Assembly: GCF_900590755.1 (NCBI RefSeq)
Contig: NZ_UUOC01000017.1
Location: 1 to 33,151, forward strand
Source: Pseudomonas viridiflava
GTDB lineage: Bacteria; Pseudomonadota; Gammaproteobacteria; Pseudomonadales; Pseudomonadaceae
Length of the DNA: 33,151 nt
Reading direction: 5' to 3'
Shown piece after piece: positions 23,505-33,041 of this stretch. The position numbers were made by a program, and so were the translations under genes. Position 1 is the stretch's first letter. Every line of letters starts with the position of its first letter. Below the pieces are notes generated by a model that saw only the letters and a list, made by a program, of their open reading frames with translations, was not told the DNA's origin and made no database searches.

Positions 23505-25601
23505 TCAGAGCTCCAACATCAACCCACTCAAGCGCTTCACTTTGCGGCGCAGGGCTTCTTCGAATATGCCTTTGCGGGGTTCGATGAGGCTGAACCAGTG
23601 TTTGGCACGGGTGATGCCGGTGTAGATCAGCTCTTTGGTGAGCACCGGGTTGAGGGCTTCGGGCAGTATCAGCGCGGTGTGGGCGAACTCCGAGCCCTGG
23701 GATTTATGCACGGTCATGGCATAGACCGTTTCCACATCATTGAGCCGGCTCGGCAGCACAAAACGCACCCCGCCGCTGCCGTCGTTACGCGGGAAGGCCA
23801 CGCGTAACACGTGCTTGCCCGCCTCCGGACCATCGCGTTCGGGCAGACGCAGGGCGATGCCGATGTCGCCATTCATCAGGCCCAGACCATAGTCGTTGCG
23901 GGTCATCAGCACCGGGCGGCCTTCGTACCAATGGTGATCGCTCTCGATCAGCCGGGCCTCGAACAAGGCGCTGGTAATTCGCCGATTCAATCCTTCCACA
24001 CCCCAGGGCCCTTTGCGCACGGCGCACAGCAACTGGAACGCATCGAACGCATCCAGAACCGATCGCGCCCATTGCTCCCAACGTTCATCTGTCAGCGTTG
24101 CACCCTGCGGCGGACGCTTTGCAGCCATCACCCCCAGATAATGCCGATAACCTTGCGGGCCTTTGCTGCCTTGGTCGTGACCTTCAAGCAGCAGGCGCTC
24201 CAGGGCGCGGTCCTGCTCATTCTTGAGCGCCAGGGCGAACAGATCGTCGTGAGTGCGAGCGGCCAGCAAAGCACGCGCTTCGTCAGACTGCTGCTGATTG
24301 ACCAGCCGCGCCAGTTTGCCAATGCCGCTGCCTTCGCCGAAGCGCCGGGAATAGCGCAACATCGCCACTTGCTGAGCCAGTGGATGTTGCTGCTGATCGC
24401 CCTGTTGCAGGGCAGCGCGGTTCAAGTCTTCGCCGCTAATTGCTTCCAGCCAGCCTTGAGTCTGCGGGCTATAGAGACCGGCCTCAGCATCGCGACACAA
24501 ATCACCCAACACCGCGCCAGCCTCAACCGAGGCCAACTGATCCTTGTCGCCCAACAGAACCATGCGCGCATGGGGCGGCAATGCTTCCAAGAGATTGGCC
24601 ATCATTTCCAGGTCGATCATCGAAGCTTCATCCACCACCAGCACATCCAGCGGCAGCAGGTTGCCCGCGTGATGGCGGAAGTGTCGCGTACCCGGACGGC
24701 TGCCCAGCAGACGGTGAACCGTGGTCACTTCGCTGGGGATTTTCTGCCGCACGTCTTCGCTGACCGTCAGGCCTTTCACTTGCTGGCTGATGGACTCGGT
24801 CAAGCGCGCCGCCGCTTTACCAGTGGGTGCCGCCAGACGAATGCGCAGCGGCTGGCCACTTTGCACCGCCGGCGCCTGAAGCAAGGCCAACAAGCGAACT
24901 ACGGTGGTGGTTTTGCCGGTGCCGGGGCCGCCAGTGATGATGCTGAATGCACCGCGAGTCGCCAGAGCACAGGCCAGTTTTTGCCAGTCAATCAGGGCAT
25001 CCGGCGTGGTGCTGGGCGGGAACAATACGTTCAAGCGCTGGGCGAGGTCGTTCGGCACCTCTTCCTGCTGCGCCAGCCGCTGACGCAAGATCGCGCCGAT
25101 GCGTCGCTCGTAAGTCCAGTAACGGCGCAAGTACAAACGGCGATCAGACAGCACCAATGGTTTGCTGGCCGCGCTTGCGCTGAGGTCATCGCCTCTGGCT
25201 ACCAGCGTGCTGCTCAGCAAGGCCTGACACCAGGCATCGCCATTGAGCGCCACCAACAACTGTGACGGCAGCAACATTGGGCCACTTTGCACGTCGCCTT
25301 CGGGTGGCAATGAAAGAGCGAAGTCCGGTTCTTTCAGGGTTTCATACAGGTCCAGGCAAACATGGCCATGACCGAGTTGATGGCTGGTCAACGCCGCCGC
25401 GAGCAGCACCAGGGAATCCGCAGACGGGTCCAGCTCACTGAGAAAGGCAACGAAAGCCTTGTCCAGCGCGCGCAACCAGCCGCGCTCGACCCAGCGCTCC
25501 AGCAACAGCAGCAGGTCGCTGACGTTGGTCAGTGGCGCCAGATCAGCCAGGCTTTGGGCGTCCAGCGGCGTGGGCAGCAATTCGGCGAATGAACGGCTCA
25601 T
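23505..25601 (-). CDS. recD: Exodeoxyribonuclease V alpha subunit RecD
   Basis: The 698-residue protein is the fast 5'-3' helicase (superfamily 1B) of the RecBCD double-strand break repair complex. After an N-terminal domain that contacts RecC come Walker A 'GGPGTGKTTT' near residue 225, Walker B 'VVDEASMIDLEM', 'GDKDQLASVEAGAVLGDL', 'TVHKSQGSEFAHT' and the arginine-finger motif 'YTGITRAK' near the C-terminus. It is longer than the roughly 610-residue E. coli protein. The ATG overlaps the recB stop by four bases (ATGA). It is the last gene of the recC-recB-recD operon; a tandem REPIN array follows the stop. Confidence 0.96.
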   Translation of the reverse strand: MSRSFAELLPTPLDAQSLADLAPLTNVSDLLLLLERWVERGWLRALDKAFVAFLSELDPSADSLVLLAAALTSHQLGHGHVCLDLYETLKEPDFALSLPPEGDVQSGPMLLPSQLLVALNGDAWCQALLSSTLVARGDDLSASAASKPLVLSDRRLYLRRYWTYERRIGAILRQRLAQQEEVPNDLAQRLNVLFPPSTTPDALIDWQKLACALATRGAFSIITGGPGTGKTTTVVRLLALLQAPAVQSGQPLRIRLAAPTGKAAARLTESISQQVKGLTVSEDVRQKIPSEVTTVHRLLGSRPGTRHFRHHAGNLLPLDVLVVDEASMIDLEMMANLLEALPPHARMVLLGDKDQLASVEAGAVLGDLCRDAEAGLYSPQTQGWLEAISGEDLNRAALQQGDQQQHPLAQQVAMLRYSRRFGEGSGIGKLARLVNQQQSDEARALLAARTHDDLFALALKNEQDRALERLLLEGHDQGSKGPQGYRHYLGVMAAKRPPQGATLTDERWEQWARSVLDAFDAFQLLCAVRKGPWGVEGLNRRITSALFEARLIESDHHWYEGRPVLMTRNDYGLGLMNGDIGIALRLPERDGPEAGKHVLRVAFPRNDGSGGVRFVLPSRLNDVETVYAMTVHKSQGSEFAHTALILPEALNPVLTKELIYTGITRAKHWFSLIEPRKGIFEEALRRKVKRLSGLMLEL

Positions 25602-28600
25602 GCGGGTTCTCCGGTGAGGACGAATTCTTCCGTCACTGACTTACCTTGGAAGAGTAGATCCAGACCTTCGATCAGCTCCCGTGGCGGCCGGGTGAAATAC
25701 GCGCCCTGAGTGCTGGAATACGCGCCGCGCAGGAAAACATATAACGCGCCGCCCATGTGCTGGTCGTAGTCGTAATCGGCGAGCCGCGCCTTGAGCTGGC
25801 GATGCAGGGCGAGCAAATACAGCACGTATTGCAGGTCGTAACGGTTTTCCAGAATCGCGCTGGTCATGGCGTCTTCGGTGTAGCTTTCATCGTCAGGCCC
25901 GAGCCAGTTGGATTTGTAGTCCGCCACGTAATACCGGCCTTCATGTTCGAAGGTCAGGTCGATAAAACCCTTGAACATGCCATTGAGCGAGACGGTTTCC
26001 GTTGCGGCGCGGGGTGCGTTGTCGTGGGTGTAACGGCGCACCAGCGCATCCATCTGCGCCACATCGACTTTATGGCAGGCGAACCAGAATTCCATTTCGA
26101 TGCGGTACTGGTTGGGTTGATCCATCGCACCCAACGCAATAGGCGCGCTATCACCGGCCAGCGACAGGGGCATGGTCAACAGTTGCTGGAGCCAACCGCT
26201 GAGTGTCTCGATCCAGCCCTCCCAGCCGCGTCGGTTGCAGCGTCGGGCGACGGCATCTTTCAGTAACTGCGAATTACTGGCCGCCATCGCAAAGCCTTCG
26301 TTACCAGCCCACTCCAGCAAACCGTGCAGGAAGGTGCCGGGGTTCGGCCCGCGCGGGAAACGATGAATGTCGCCGCCACTGACCAGTACTTCACGGGGCG
26401 CTTCGGGGTCGAGGCGTTCGTCATCGAACAGCTTTTGCGCTTGCGGGCTGTCAGGGGATTCGTCACCGCTGGTGGTAATGGTGTCGCCAATGCGCAGCGC
26501 GCTGTAGGACGCAATCCACCAGTTCTCGGCGGCGCGACGCTTGGGGTTGAGCGGCTTGAGCAAGGTTGCTTCGTTGCGTGGCGGGCTGAAGGTTTCGGCG
26601 GTCGGCTCCGGAACTGCTTCCACGCTGACGCCATCGCAGCCTTCGCTCAGGTCGCGCAACCAGGAATCAAGGCCCGCCGACTCCGCCAACGGCATGCCGC
26701 CGCCGAGCAGATAACCCAGCGCCGAGCGATGCAGCATCGAGCTGCTGGCGTTGCCGCGCTTGAGGTCCGCGACGCCCATCCAGCAGGCGTATTCGGCGCG
26801 GGTCAGGGCGACATAGAGCAGCCGCAGGTCTTCAGCCAGACGCTCGTTGTCGGACTGTTCGATCAACGCGGCGGTCGGCTTGAGGCTGACTTGCGCCCTA
26901 CGGTTTTCATCATGGAAATGCAAAGGCAGACGGCTGCCATCCACGGGTTTGCTGGAGCAAATGAACGGCAGGAAAACCAGCGGATACTGCAGGCCTTTGG
27001 ATTTGTGGATGGTCACCACTTTGACCAATTGCTCATCGCTTTCCAGGCGCAGAATCTGTTCTTCACCGGCTTGACCGGACAGCGCCAGGTGCTCGCCCAG
27101 ATGGCGAATCAGCGCCTGCTCGCCATCCAGTTCGGCGGCGGCTTGTTGCAGCAATTCGGACAGGTGCAGCAGGTTGGTCAGCACGCGCTCGCCGTCAGTG
27201 CGAGTGATCAAGGTTTGCGGCAACCGGAAGTCGTGCAGCAAGCGGCGCAGCATGGGCAACACGCCCTGATTGCGCCAGATCAGGTGATAACCACGGAACT
27301 GCATGACCCGGGCTTCCCAGGCCAGCTCGTCCTGATTCAGGCGCTCCAGTTCAGCCAGCGGCAATGCCAGGGTGATGCACGCCAGAGCGGCGCGCAGGGT
27401 GCGCTCGGAATCCGGCTCGGCGCAGGCTTTGAGCCAGGCCAGCACGTCGTGGGCTTCCTGGGCGGCGAACACCGAATCCTTGTCGGACAGGTAAACGCTG
27501 CGCACCCCGCGGGCCGACAGTTCGCTGCGCACGGCCTGGGCCTCTTTACCGTCGCGAACCAGAATCGCGATATCGGCAGGCCGCAAGCCTTTGAGTTCTG
27601 TGTCCGGCGCGGCAAAACCGGCTCGGCCTTGTTGCCCGGCATTGAGCAAGCAGACAATTTCGCTGGCGCAACTCGCGGCCAGTTGCTGACGATAACTGGC
27701 ACCGGAGACCGGCTGATCGCTCGCCAGGTGCCAGACCTTCAGCGCAGCCAGCGGCGTGCCGTCCAGTTGCAGGGCGTCCTTCTTGCCTTGGGAAAGCGCG
27801 CCGGCGAACGGCACGTCGTTGTCGTCGCCCTCGCGGAATAGAAAAGCCCCCCGCCCTTCAGGACGTTGCTCGGCGCGCAGAAACACGTGGTTGACCGCTT
27901 CCACCATGTCGTGGCTTGAGCGGTAGTTGGTGTCCAGCGTATGCCAGCGCCCGGTGGTGGCCTGACGGGCGCGCAGGTAGGTGTAGATGTCAGCACCACG
28001 AAAGGCGTAGATCGCCTGTTTGGGGTCGCCGATCAAGAACAGGCCGGTTTCGCTGTCGTTTTCTTCAAGGCGGTAGATGCTCTCGAAGATGCGGTACTGC
28101 ACTGGGTCGGTGTCCTGGAACTCATCGATCAGGGCGACGGGAAACTGTTCGCGAATCAACGTCGCAAGACGTTCGCCACCGGCGCTTTGCAGCGCGGCAT
28201 CGAGCCTGAGCAGCATGTCGTCGAAGCCCATCTCGGCGCGGCGACGCTTCTCTGCTTCGAAGCGCGCGCCGACCCAATGAGCGGCGTGTTCCAGCACAGC
28301 AGCGTCGGGCGTCGGCAGGGTGTCCAGCGCGACCTTGAGTTCAACCATGGCTTCAAAAGCCGGGTGCGACGGCGGGTTGTTCTTCCAGGCTTCGGCAATG
28401 CCATCGGGGGTCAGCCGGGTGAAGCCGGTGCCCAGATCAAGCTCTTCCTGCTCCTCATCGTTAGCCCAGGCGGTGAGCTTTTCGAACCACGGGCGGAAGT
28501 AGCGCTCCTGCATCTTGCGGCCATCGACGACTTTGCATGCCACGCCGTCGATGCAGATCGCGTGCAGTTCAGCCGCCCAGTTGGCCCACGGAGACTTCAG

Positions 28601-29305
28601 CGCTTTGAGCACTTCCCGCCGTTGCTGTATCGAGGCGGTGATCAGCTCGGCGGGCTCTTGGGTCGGGACTGCCCGGTCGCTACCGAACAGGCTCCGAACT
28701 TTGGGCAACAGCGCTGCGGGACCGCTCCAGTTGGAGCGAACCCAGGTCAAGGCATCGCCGCTCATGGGGTAGCAGAACAGCCGCCAGTAATCGCGCAGGA
28801 CTTCGCCCAGCAAGTTGCTGTGGTCGGTTTCCAGGGTCTGGGTAAACAGGCTGCCGCTGTCGAAGGCATGCTCGCGCAACATGCGTTGGCACCAGCTGTG
28901 GATGGTCGATACGGCGGCTTCGTCCATCCATTGCGCGGCGATGTCCAGACGGCTGGCGCAGGCGGGCCAGAGCTCCGGGCTGAATTGATCACGCAGCTCG
29001 TTGATCAGCTCATCCGGTGCGCCAATCTCTTCGCGAAAGAAGCGCGCCGCCTCGGCCAGGCGAATACGAATGCGATCGCGCAGTTCTTTGGTGGCGGCAT
29101 CGGTGAAGGTCACCACGAGGATTTGCGGCGGCAGTAACTCGCGGCCAAACCCGGCGGCATCACCGCCATGGCCTAGAACCAGACGCACGTACAACGCCGA
29201 GATGGTGAAGGTCTTGCCGGTGCCAGCGCTGGCTTCGATCAGTTGGCTGCCGCGCAATGGGAAGCGCAGGGCTAGGGATGCGGTTTGCTGCTGAGCGTCG
29301 GTCAT
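25598..29305 (-). CDS. recB: Exodeoxyribonuclease V beta subunit RecB
   Basis: The 1235-residue protein is the 3'-5' helicase and sole nuclease of RecBCD and loads RecA after Chi recognition. Walker A 'EASAGTGKT' is at residues 24-32, Walker B 'DEFQDTDPVQ' near 393, motif III 'GDPKQAIYAFRG' near 427, followed by 'TIHKSKGLQYPLVFLPF' and 'YVALTRAEYACWMG'. The C-terminal nuclease domain has 'GFIDLTFEHEGRYYVADYKSNW', with the Asp and Lys of the catalytic D-x-K near 1127, so it should be active. The frame extends 23 codons upstream, but the ATG at 29305 overlaps the recC stop by four bases and begins just before the conserved helicase start. Confidence 0.97.
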   Translation of the reverse strand: MTDAQQQTASLALRFPLRGSQLIEASAGTGKTFTISALYVRLVLGHGGDAAGFGRELLPPQILVVTFTDAATKELRDRIRIRLAEAARFFREEIGAPDELINELRDQFSPELWPACASRLDIAAQWMDEAAVSTIHSWCQRMLREHAFDSGSLFTQTLETDHSNLLGEVLRDYWRLFCYPMSGDALTWVRSNWSGPAALLPKVRSLFGSDRAVPTQEPAELITASIQQRREVLKALKSPWANWAAELHAICIDGVACKVVDGRKMQERYFRPWFEKLTAWANDEEQEELDLGTGFTRLTPDGIAEAWKNNPPSHPAFEAMVELKVALDTLPTPDAAVLEHAAHWVGARFEAEKRRRAEMGFDDMLLRLDAALQSAGGERLATLIREQFPVALIDEFQDTDPVQYRIFESIYRLEENDSETGLFLIGDPKQAIYAFRGADIYTYLRARQATTGRWHTLDTNYRSSHDMVEAVNHVFLRAEQRPEGRGAFLFREGDDNDVPFAGALSQGKKDALQLDGTPLAALKVWHLASDQPVSGASYRQQLAASCASEIVCLLNAGQQGRAGFAAPDTELKGLRPADIAILVRDGKEAQAVRSELSARGVRSVYLSDKDSVFAAQEAHDVLAWLKACAEPDSERTLRAALACITLALPLAELERLNQDELAWEARVMQFRGYHLIWRNQGVLPMLRRLLHDFRLPQTLITRTDGERVLTNLLHLSELLQQAAAELDGEQALIRHLGEHLALSGQAGEEQILRLESDEQLVKVVTIHKSKGLQYPLVFLPFICSSKPVDGSRLPLHFHDENRRAQVSLKPTAALIEQSDNERLAEDLRLLYVALTRAEYACWMGVADLKRGNASSSMLHRSALGYLLGGGMPLAESAGLDSWLRDLSEGCDGVSVEAVPEPTAETFSPPRNEATLLKPLNPKRRAAENWWIASYSALRIGDTITTSGDESPDSPQAQKLFDDERLDPEAPREVLVSGGDIHRFPRGPNPGTFLHGLLEWAGNEGFAMAASNSQLLKDAVARRCNRRGWEGWIETLSGWLQQLLTMPLSLAGDSAPIALGAMDQPNQYRIEMEFWFACHKVDVAQMDALVRRYTHDNAPRAATETVSLNGMFKGFIDLTFEHEGRYYVADYKSNWLGPDDESYTEDAMTSAILENRYDLQYVLYLLALHRQLKARLADYDYDQHMGGALYVFLRGAYSSTQGAYFTRPPRELIEGLDLLFQGKSVTEEFVLTGEPA

Positions 29306-32300
29306 GCGCTGGCTCCTTCGCTGGACAGAGACTGCCAAGGCGCCTCGACAATAGGTTTGTACAGCGCTTCGCACCAGCCGACGAATTCTTCGCTTTCCAG
29401 CAATGCATCGAAATCCGGGAACTGCCGAGCGAGCGCAGTGCTTTCTCGACGCTCACCGCCTGTGGTTTGGCCATCGCCTTCGTAAGCCTTGCGGGCGGCG
29501 GCTTCGGCTTTGCTGGTATCGGTCTGACCCAACCAGGCGAATGCGGTTTTGACTGCAACAGGCAAAGGCCGCTGCATGCCGGATAGCCACGCGGTGAGCA
29601 GGTCGTTCAGCGCGTTGGTGGCGAGGGTTCTATCCAGTGGGTCGAGTAACAGGGTTTCGTCACTGGCGACCAAGGCGGTGCTCAGTGGCAGCCCGCACGC
29701 GCAGCCCACCAGATGCAGGACCCAAGGGCGAATCAAGCGATGCCATTTGCGGGACTTCTTGCCGCCAATGGAATTGGGAATGGCGGTGATCAGCAGGTAT
29801 CCGCCTTGGGCATTGCGATGCAGCCCACCCAACCAGCCTTCCAGGCTCACGCCTTGATGGGCATGGCTGACGGGCAGCGCACTGCTCAGCGGTTCGGGCC
29901 AGAGGTGCAGCAGACTGTGGTAACGCTGCAATAAATCAGGCAGCGGCTCGATCAGTTCCTGTTGCAAGCTGGCGCCGAAGCCCGCCATGGGCAGCAAACC
30001 GCTGCCTTGCAGTTTCACCGCCTGGGCTTGCAGGGCTTGGTCACTGTGTTCGGTGCGAGTCAGTGCGGCATTCAGCAAACTGTCGCTCAAGCTATAACGC
30101 TCAAGGGCATCAAGCACGAAAGGCTCTTCGTCGGCCAAAGGGGCTTCTGCCACTTCGAAGTAAATCTTCAGACGCTGGCTGAAGAAGTGTTTGACCGGGT
30201 TGCGCAGGAAATCTTGCAACTGGGCGAGGTTCAGCGGTTCATCCTGCTTGTGGGGGATGAGCGCTGTCGTTATGGCCGGGCCAGGGTTGGCTTCGTGCAA
30301 AACCTGCCATTCACGGGCGAAGCTGAACAGGTTTTCGCTGTTCTCATGGAAGTACTGGGCACTGAATGGCTGCAGCGGATGCTCAAGGGTCAGGTCATGT
30401 AACAGCTGCTGGCCGGGATCACGCTTTTTGCTGTCCATGGGTTCAATAGCGTGGGCCAGTTTCCAGCCGGCGGACAGGTGATCGCGCAACTGCCCCACCA
30501 ACACCGACGGCGGCCGCTCGCTGTTGTCGCGAATGCTGCGCCCTACCCAACTGATGTACAGCTGGTCCCGAGCCGACAGCACTGCTTCCAATAGAAGGTA
30601 CCGATCATCTTCACGGCGGGAGCGGTCACCGGGCCGGTAATCGCTGCCCATCAAATCGAAGTCCAACGGCGGCTGAGCGCGGGGATAGTCGCCGTCGTTC
30701 ATGCCCAGCAGACACACCAGCTTGAAGGGGATGGCGCGCATGGGCATCAGGGTGCAGAAATTGACGGAGCCCGCCAGGAAGCGTTGCGACAGCCGACCTT
30801 GATCAAGCCCGGCCAGCCAGGCTTCGCGGACGACAGTGAGTGGTAACTCGTCCTGCAGGCCTACCGCTTCGCAGGTTTCCAGCCAGGTCTCGCGCAACTG
30901 CTCCAACTGGGCCAGCAGGTAATCGTCGTGCTCGCTGTCGGCGAGGAAAAACAACTGCAACAGCGCCTGCAGACGCAGGCCCCAGTCTTGGGCGATGGCC
31001 GCAGAAGAGAGCTCGCTATGGGCCACTTGCAGGGCATCGATCAATGCCACTAGCGGGCCGATCAGCGCAGCATCCAGGCCGCCGATTTCGTCGTAGGGTT
31101 CAATACCGTCGCAGGCGGCACCAGCTCCGACGGCATAGCCCAGCAACATGCGACGCAGGCCAAAATGCCAGCTGTTCTGCTCAAGCTCGGCAGGCAAACC
31201 CAGGCTTTCACGTTGGGTTGCGTTAAGGCCCCAACGTATGCCTGCGCCTTCGATCCAGCGATGCAGCGTAGGCAGGTCGCGCTCCTGAATCTTGAAGCGA
31301 GCGCGCAATGCAGGAACATCCAGCAGGTCGAGAATCTCACTGACCGGGAAGCGGCTGTCCGGGATCTTTAGCAGGTGCTCTACAGCGATCAATAATGGCT
31401 CGCGACCGCGCTGACCCTGGTCTGCAAGGGTGAAGGGGATGAAACGTCGGTCATCACGTTCAAGCTGACCGAATACGGCGCGAATGTGCGGCGCGTAGCT
31501 GTCGATGTCCGGGACCATGACGATGACATCACGGGGACGAAGGTTAGGGTCTTTGCTGAACCGGGCGAGCAACTGGTCGTGAAGGATCTCGACTTCGCGC
31601 TGAGCACTGTGAGCGACATGAAAGCGTATTGAGCGGTCAGTTGCTTTGTCTACGGCGGGCCAGATTGCGCGGGTTTCGTCGAGTGGGCGCAGTTCGAGGA
31701 TGTCGTCCTGCAACTGGTTAAGGATGGTCTTGGGATCAGCCTCGCTAAACAGATCGATCCGACCATCCTTGAATGCGGAGCGATAGCTGCCGGGATCGTC
31801 GTGGCTATCGAGCAAGTTGATGTAGTCTCGACCTTGCTTGCCCCATGCAGCTAACAGCGGATGAGCATGTTGATGCAGGGCCTGTGGATCGAGCACAACC
31901 GGCATACCCGACTTGCGCGCCTGACGCTTGTATTGGTGCCGTAACAGGTCTTTATCGGCGACGATGTCGGCCCAATGGTGACGGCAAGGATTATGAACGC
32001 AAAGCAGCACCTGGCTGAATCTGGCCAGACCGGCCAAGGCTTCGAGTGCCTGAGCGGGCAGCGATGAAATACCAAACACGATGACTCGGGGCGGCAATCC
32101 TGCTGGCGATTCGTGGAGGCTTGTAATGCGCTCGATAAAGCGCTGATGAACACCCGCACGGCTCTGAGCCATGCCTTGCTCTCCGACATCCAGCAACAAC
32201 GCGCGCCAGAGTTCAGCCTGCCAGCAATTGGCGGGTGTCAGCGGCTTGGCTTCACCTCGCACGTTTCGCAGTTGGTGGCGGCCAGCGGCCCAGTCTTCCA

Positions 32301-32790
32301 GCCAGTCGGCGCGATAGACCTGATACTGGTCAAACAGGTCTGCCAGACGTTCTGAGAGTTGATAGCGCTTGCGCAGGTCGGAGTCGTTGGTCAGGAACCG
32401 GCGCAGTGGCTCGAAGTGCGGTTGATCAATAAGCGCCGGGAGCAGGCGCATTAACCGCCAGGTCAGAGGAGCTTTGTCCAGTAACGAGGTTGCCGGAATC
32501 TCGTCCTTGCCCAACACGGATCGATACAACTGCCACATGAAGCTGCCAGGCAGTTGTACGTCTATCGCCGCTGCAATCCCGCATCCTCCCAGATCTTCGT
32601 CTGCAGCGTCTTCAGCCAGGGCCAGCTTCAGCCACTGGGCAATGCCGTTGCTCTGCACCAGTGCGACTTCGTTCTCCAATGGCGATAGTGGATACCGGCG
32701 CATCCAGGACACAACCAGACTGCGCAGATCATCCAGGCGATTGCCGTGAACGACCATAAAACCGGCGCTGAGAGAGGTTGTAACGGGCAT
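29302..32790 (-). CDS. recC: Exodeoxyribonuclease V gamma subunit RecC
   Basis: The 1162-residue protein is the structural subunit of RecBCD that splits the duplex and scans the 3' strand for Chi. It has the fold of an inactivated helicase-nuclease. The N-terminus 'FMVVHGNRLDDLRSLVVSW' is typical, as are 'LPGSFMWQLYRSVLG' and 'VIVMVPDIDSYAPHIRAVFG' in the helicase-like part. There is also 'CLLGMNDGDYPRAQPPLDFDLM' and the C-terminal nuclease-like domain beginning near 'LNLAQLQDFLRNPVKHFFSQRL'. The ATG has GGAAG 5 bases upstream. It is the first gene of the operon, and a family D REPIN and an rRNA operon terminator lie upstream, so its promoter must sit in 32791-32990, where no strong hexamers are seen. 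Confidence 0.96.
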   Translation of the reverse strand: MPVTTSLSAGFMVVHGNRLDDLRSLVVSWMRRYPLSPLENEVALVQSNGIAQWLKLALAEDAADEDLGGCGIAAAIDVQLPGSFMWQLYRSVLGKDEIPATSLLDKAPLTWRLMRLLPALIDQPHFEPLRRFLTNDSDLRKRYQLSERLADLFDQYQVYRADWLEDWAAGRHQLRNVRGEAKPLTPANCWQAELWRALLLDVGEQGMAQSRAGVHQRFIERITSLHESPAGLPPRVIVFGISSLPAQALEALAGLARFSQVLLCVHNPCRHHWADIVADKDLLRHQYKRQARKSGMPVVLDPQALHQHAHPLLAAWGKQGRDYINLLDSHDDPGSYRSAFKDGRIDLFSEADPKTILNQLQDDILELRPLDETRAIWPAVDKATDRSIRFHVAHSAQREVEILHDQLLARFSKDPNLRPRDVIVMVPDIDSYAPHIRAVFGQLERDDRRFIPFTLADQGQRGREPLLIAVEHLLKIPDSRFPVSEILDLLDVPALRARFKIQERDLPTLHRWIEGAGIRWGLNATQRESLGLPAELEQNSWHFGLRRMLLGYAVGAGAACDGIEPYDEIGGLDAALIGPLVALIDALQVAHSELSSAAIAQDWGLRLQALLQLFFLADSEHDDYLLAQLEQLRETWLETCEAVGLQDELPLTVVREAWLAGLDQGRLSQRFLAGSVNFCTLMPMRAIPFKLVCLLGMNDGDYPRAQPPLDFDLMGSDYRPGDRSRREDDRYLLLEAVLSARDQLYISWVGRSIRDNSERPPSVLVGQLRDHLSAGWKLAHAIEPMDSKKRDPGQQLLHDLTLEHPLQPFSAQYFHENSENLFSFAREWQVLHEANPGPAITTALIPHKQDEPLNLAQLQDFLRNPVKHFFSQRLKIYFEVAEAPLADEEPFVLDALERYSLSDSLLNAALTRTEHSDQALQAQAVKLQGSGLLPMAGFGASLQQELIEPLPDLLQRYHSLLHLWPEPLSSALPVSHAHQGVSLEGWLGGLHRNAQGGYLLITAIPNSIGGKKSRKWHRLIRPWVLHLVGCACGLPLSTALVASDETLLLDPLDRTLATNALNDLLTAWLSGMQRPLPVAVKTAFAWLGQTDTSKAEAAARKAYEGDGQTTGGERRESTALARQFPDFDALLESEEFVGWCEALYKPIVEAPWQSLSSEGASA

Positions 32791-32892
32791 GGGTGCTTCC
32801 TTGGCTGGACGAAAACCTAAGGCCGAACCTTAACGCAAAATGGGGTGGCCGTTGGGTTGGATTTGTGTGGGGAGCGGGTGGAGGCGGTACTA

Positions 32893-32968
32893 CTGTAGGA
32901 GCTGCCGAAGGCTGCGATAGCGGTCTGCCTGATACACCGCAATTCGCAGCCTGCGGCAGCACCTACAG
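32893..32968. repeat. REPIN, family D arms with family A spacer
   Basis: The left arm 'ctgtaggagctgccgaaggc' faces the imperfect right arm 'gcctgcggcagcacctacag'. The spacer 'agcggtctgcctgatacacc' is identical to that of the family A element at 222-332. Confidence 0.86.
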
Positions 32969-32989
32969 GCGGTGTGATGTTTTCCGAGC

Positions 32990-33029
32990 AGACAAACAAA
33001 ACCCCTGAACGCGTAAGCGATCAAGGGTT
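32990..33029 (-). terminator. Rho-independent terminator of the rRNA operon
   Basis: On the minus strand a 13-base stem with one mismatch (33017-33029 with 33000-33012, loop 33013-33016) is followed by the U-rich tail 'ttttgtttgt'. It lies 12 bases past the 5S gene end. Confidence 0.85.
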
Positions 33030-33041
33030 CTGGAATTTAAT

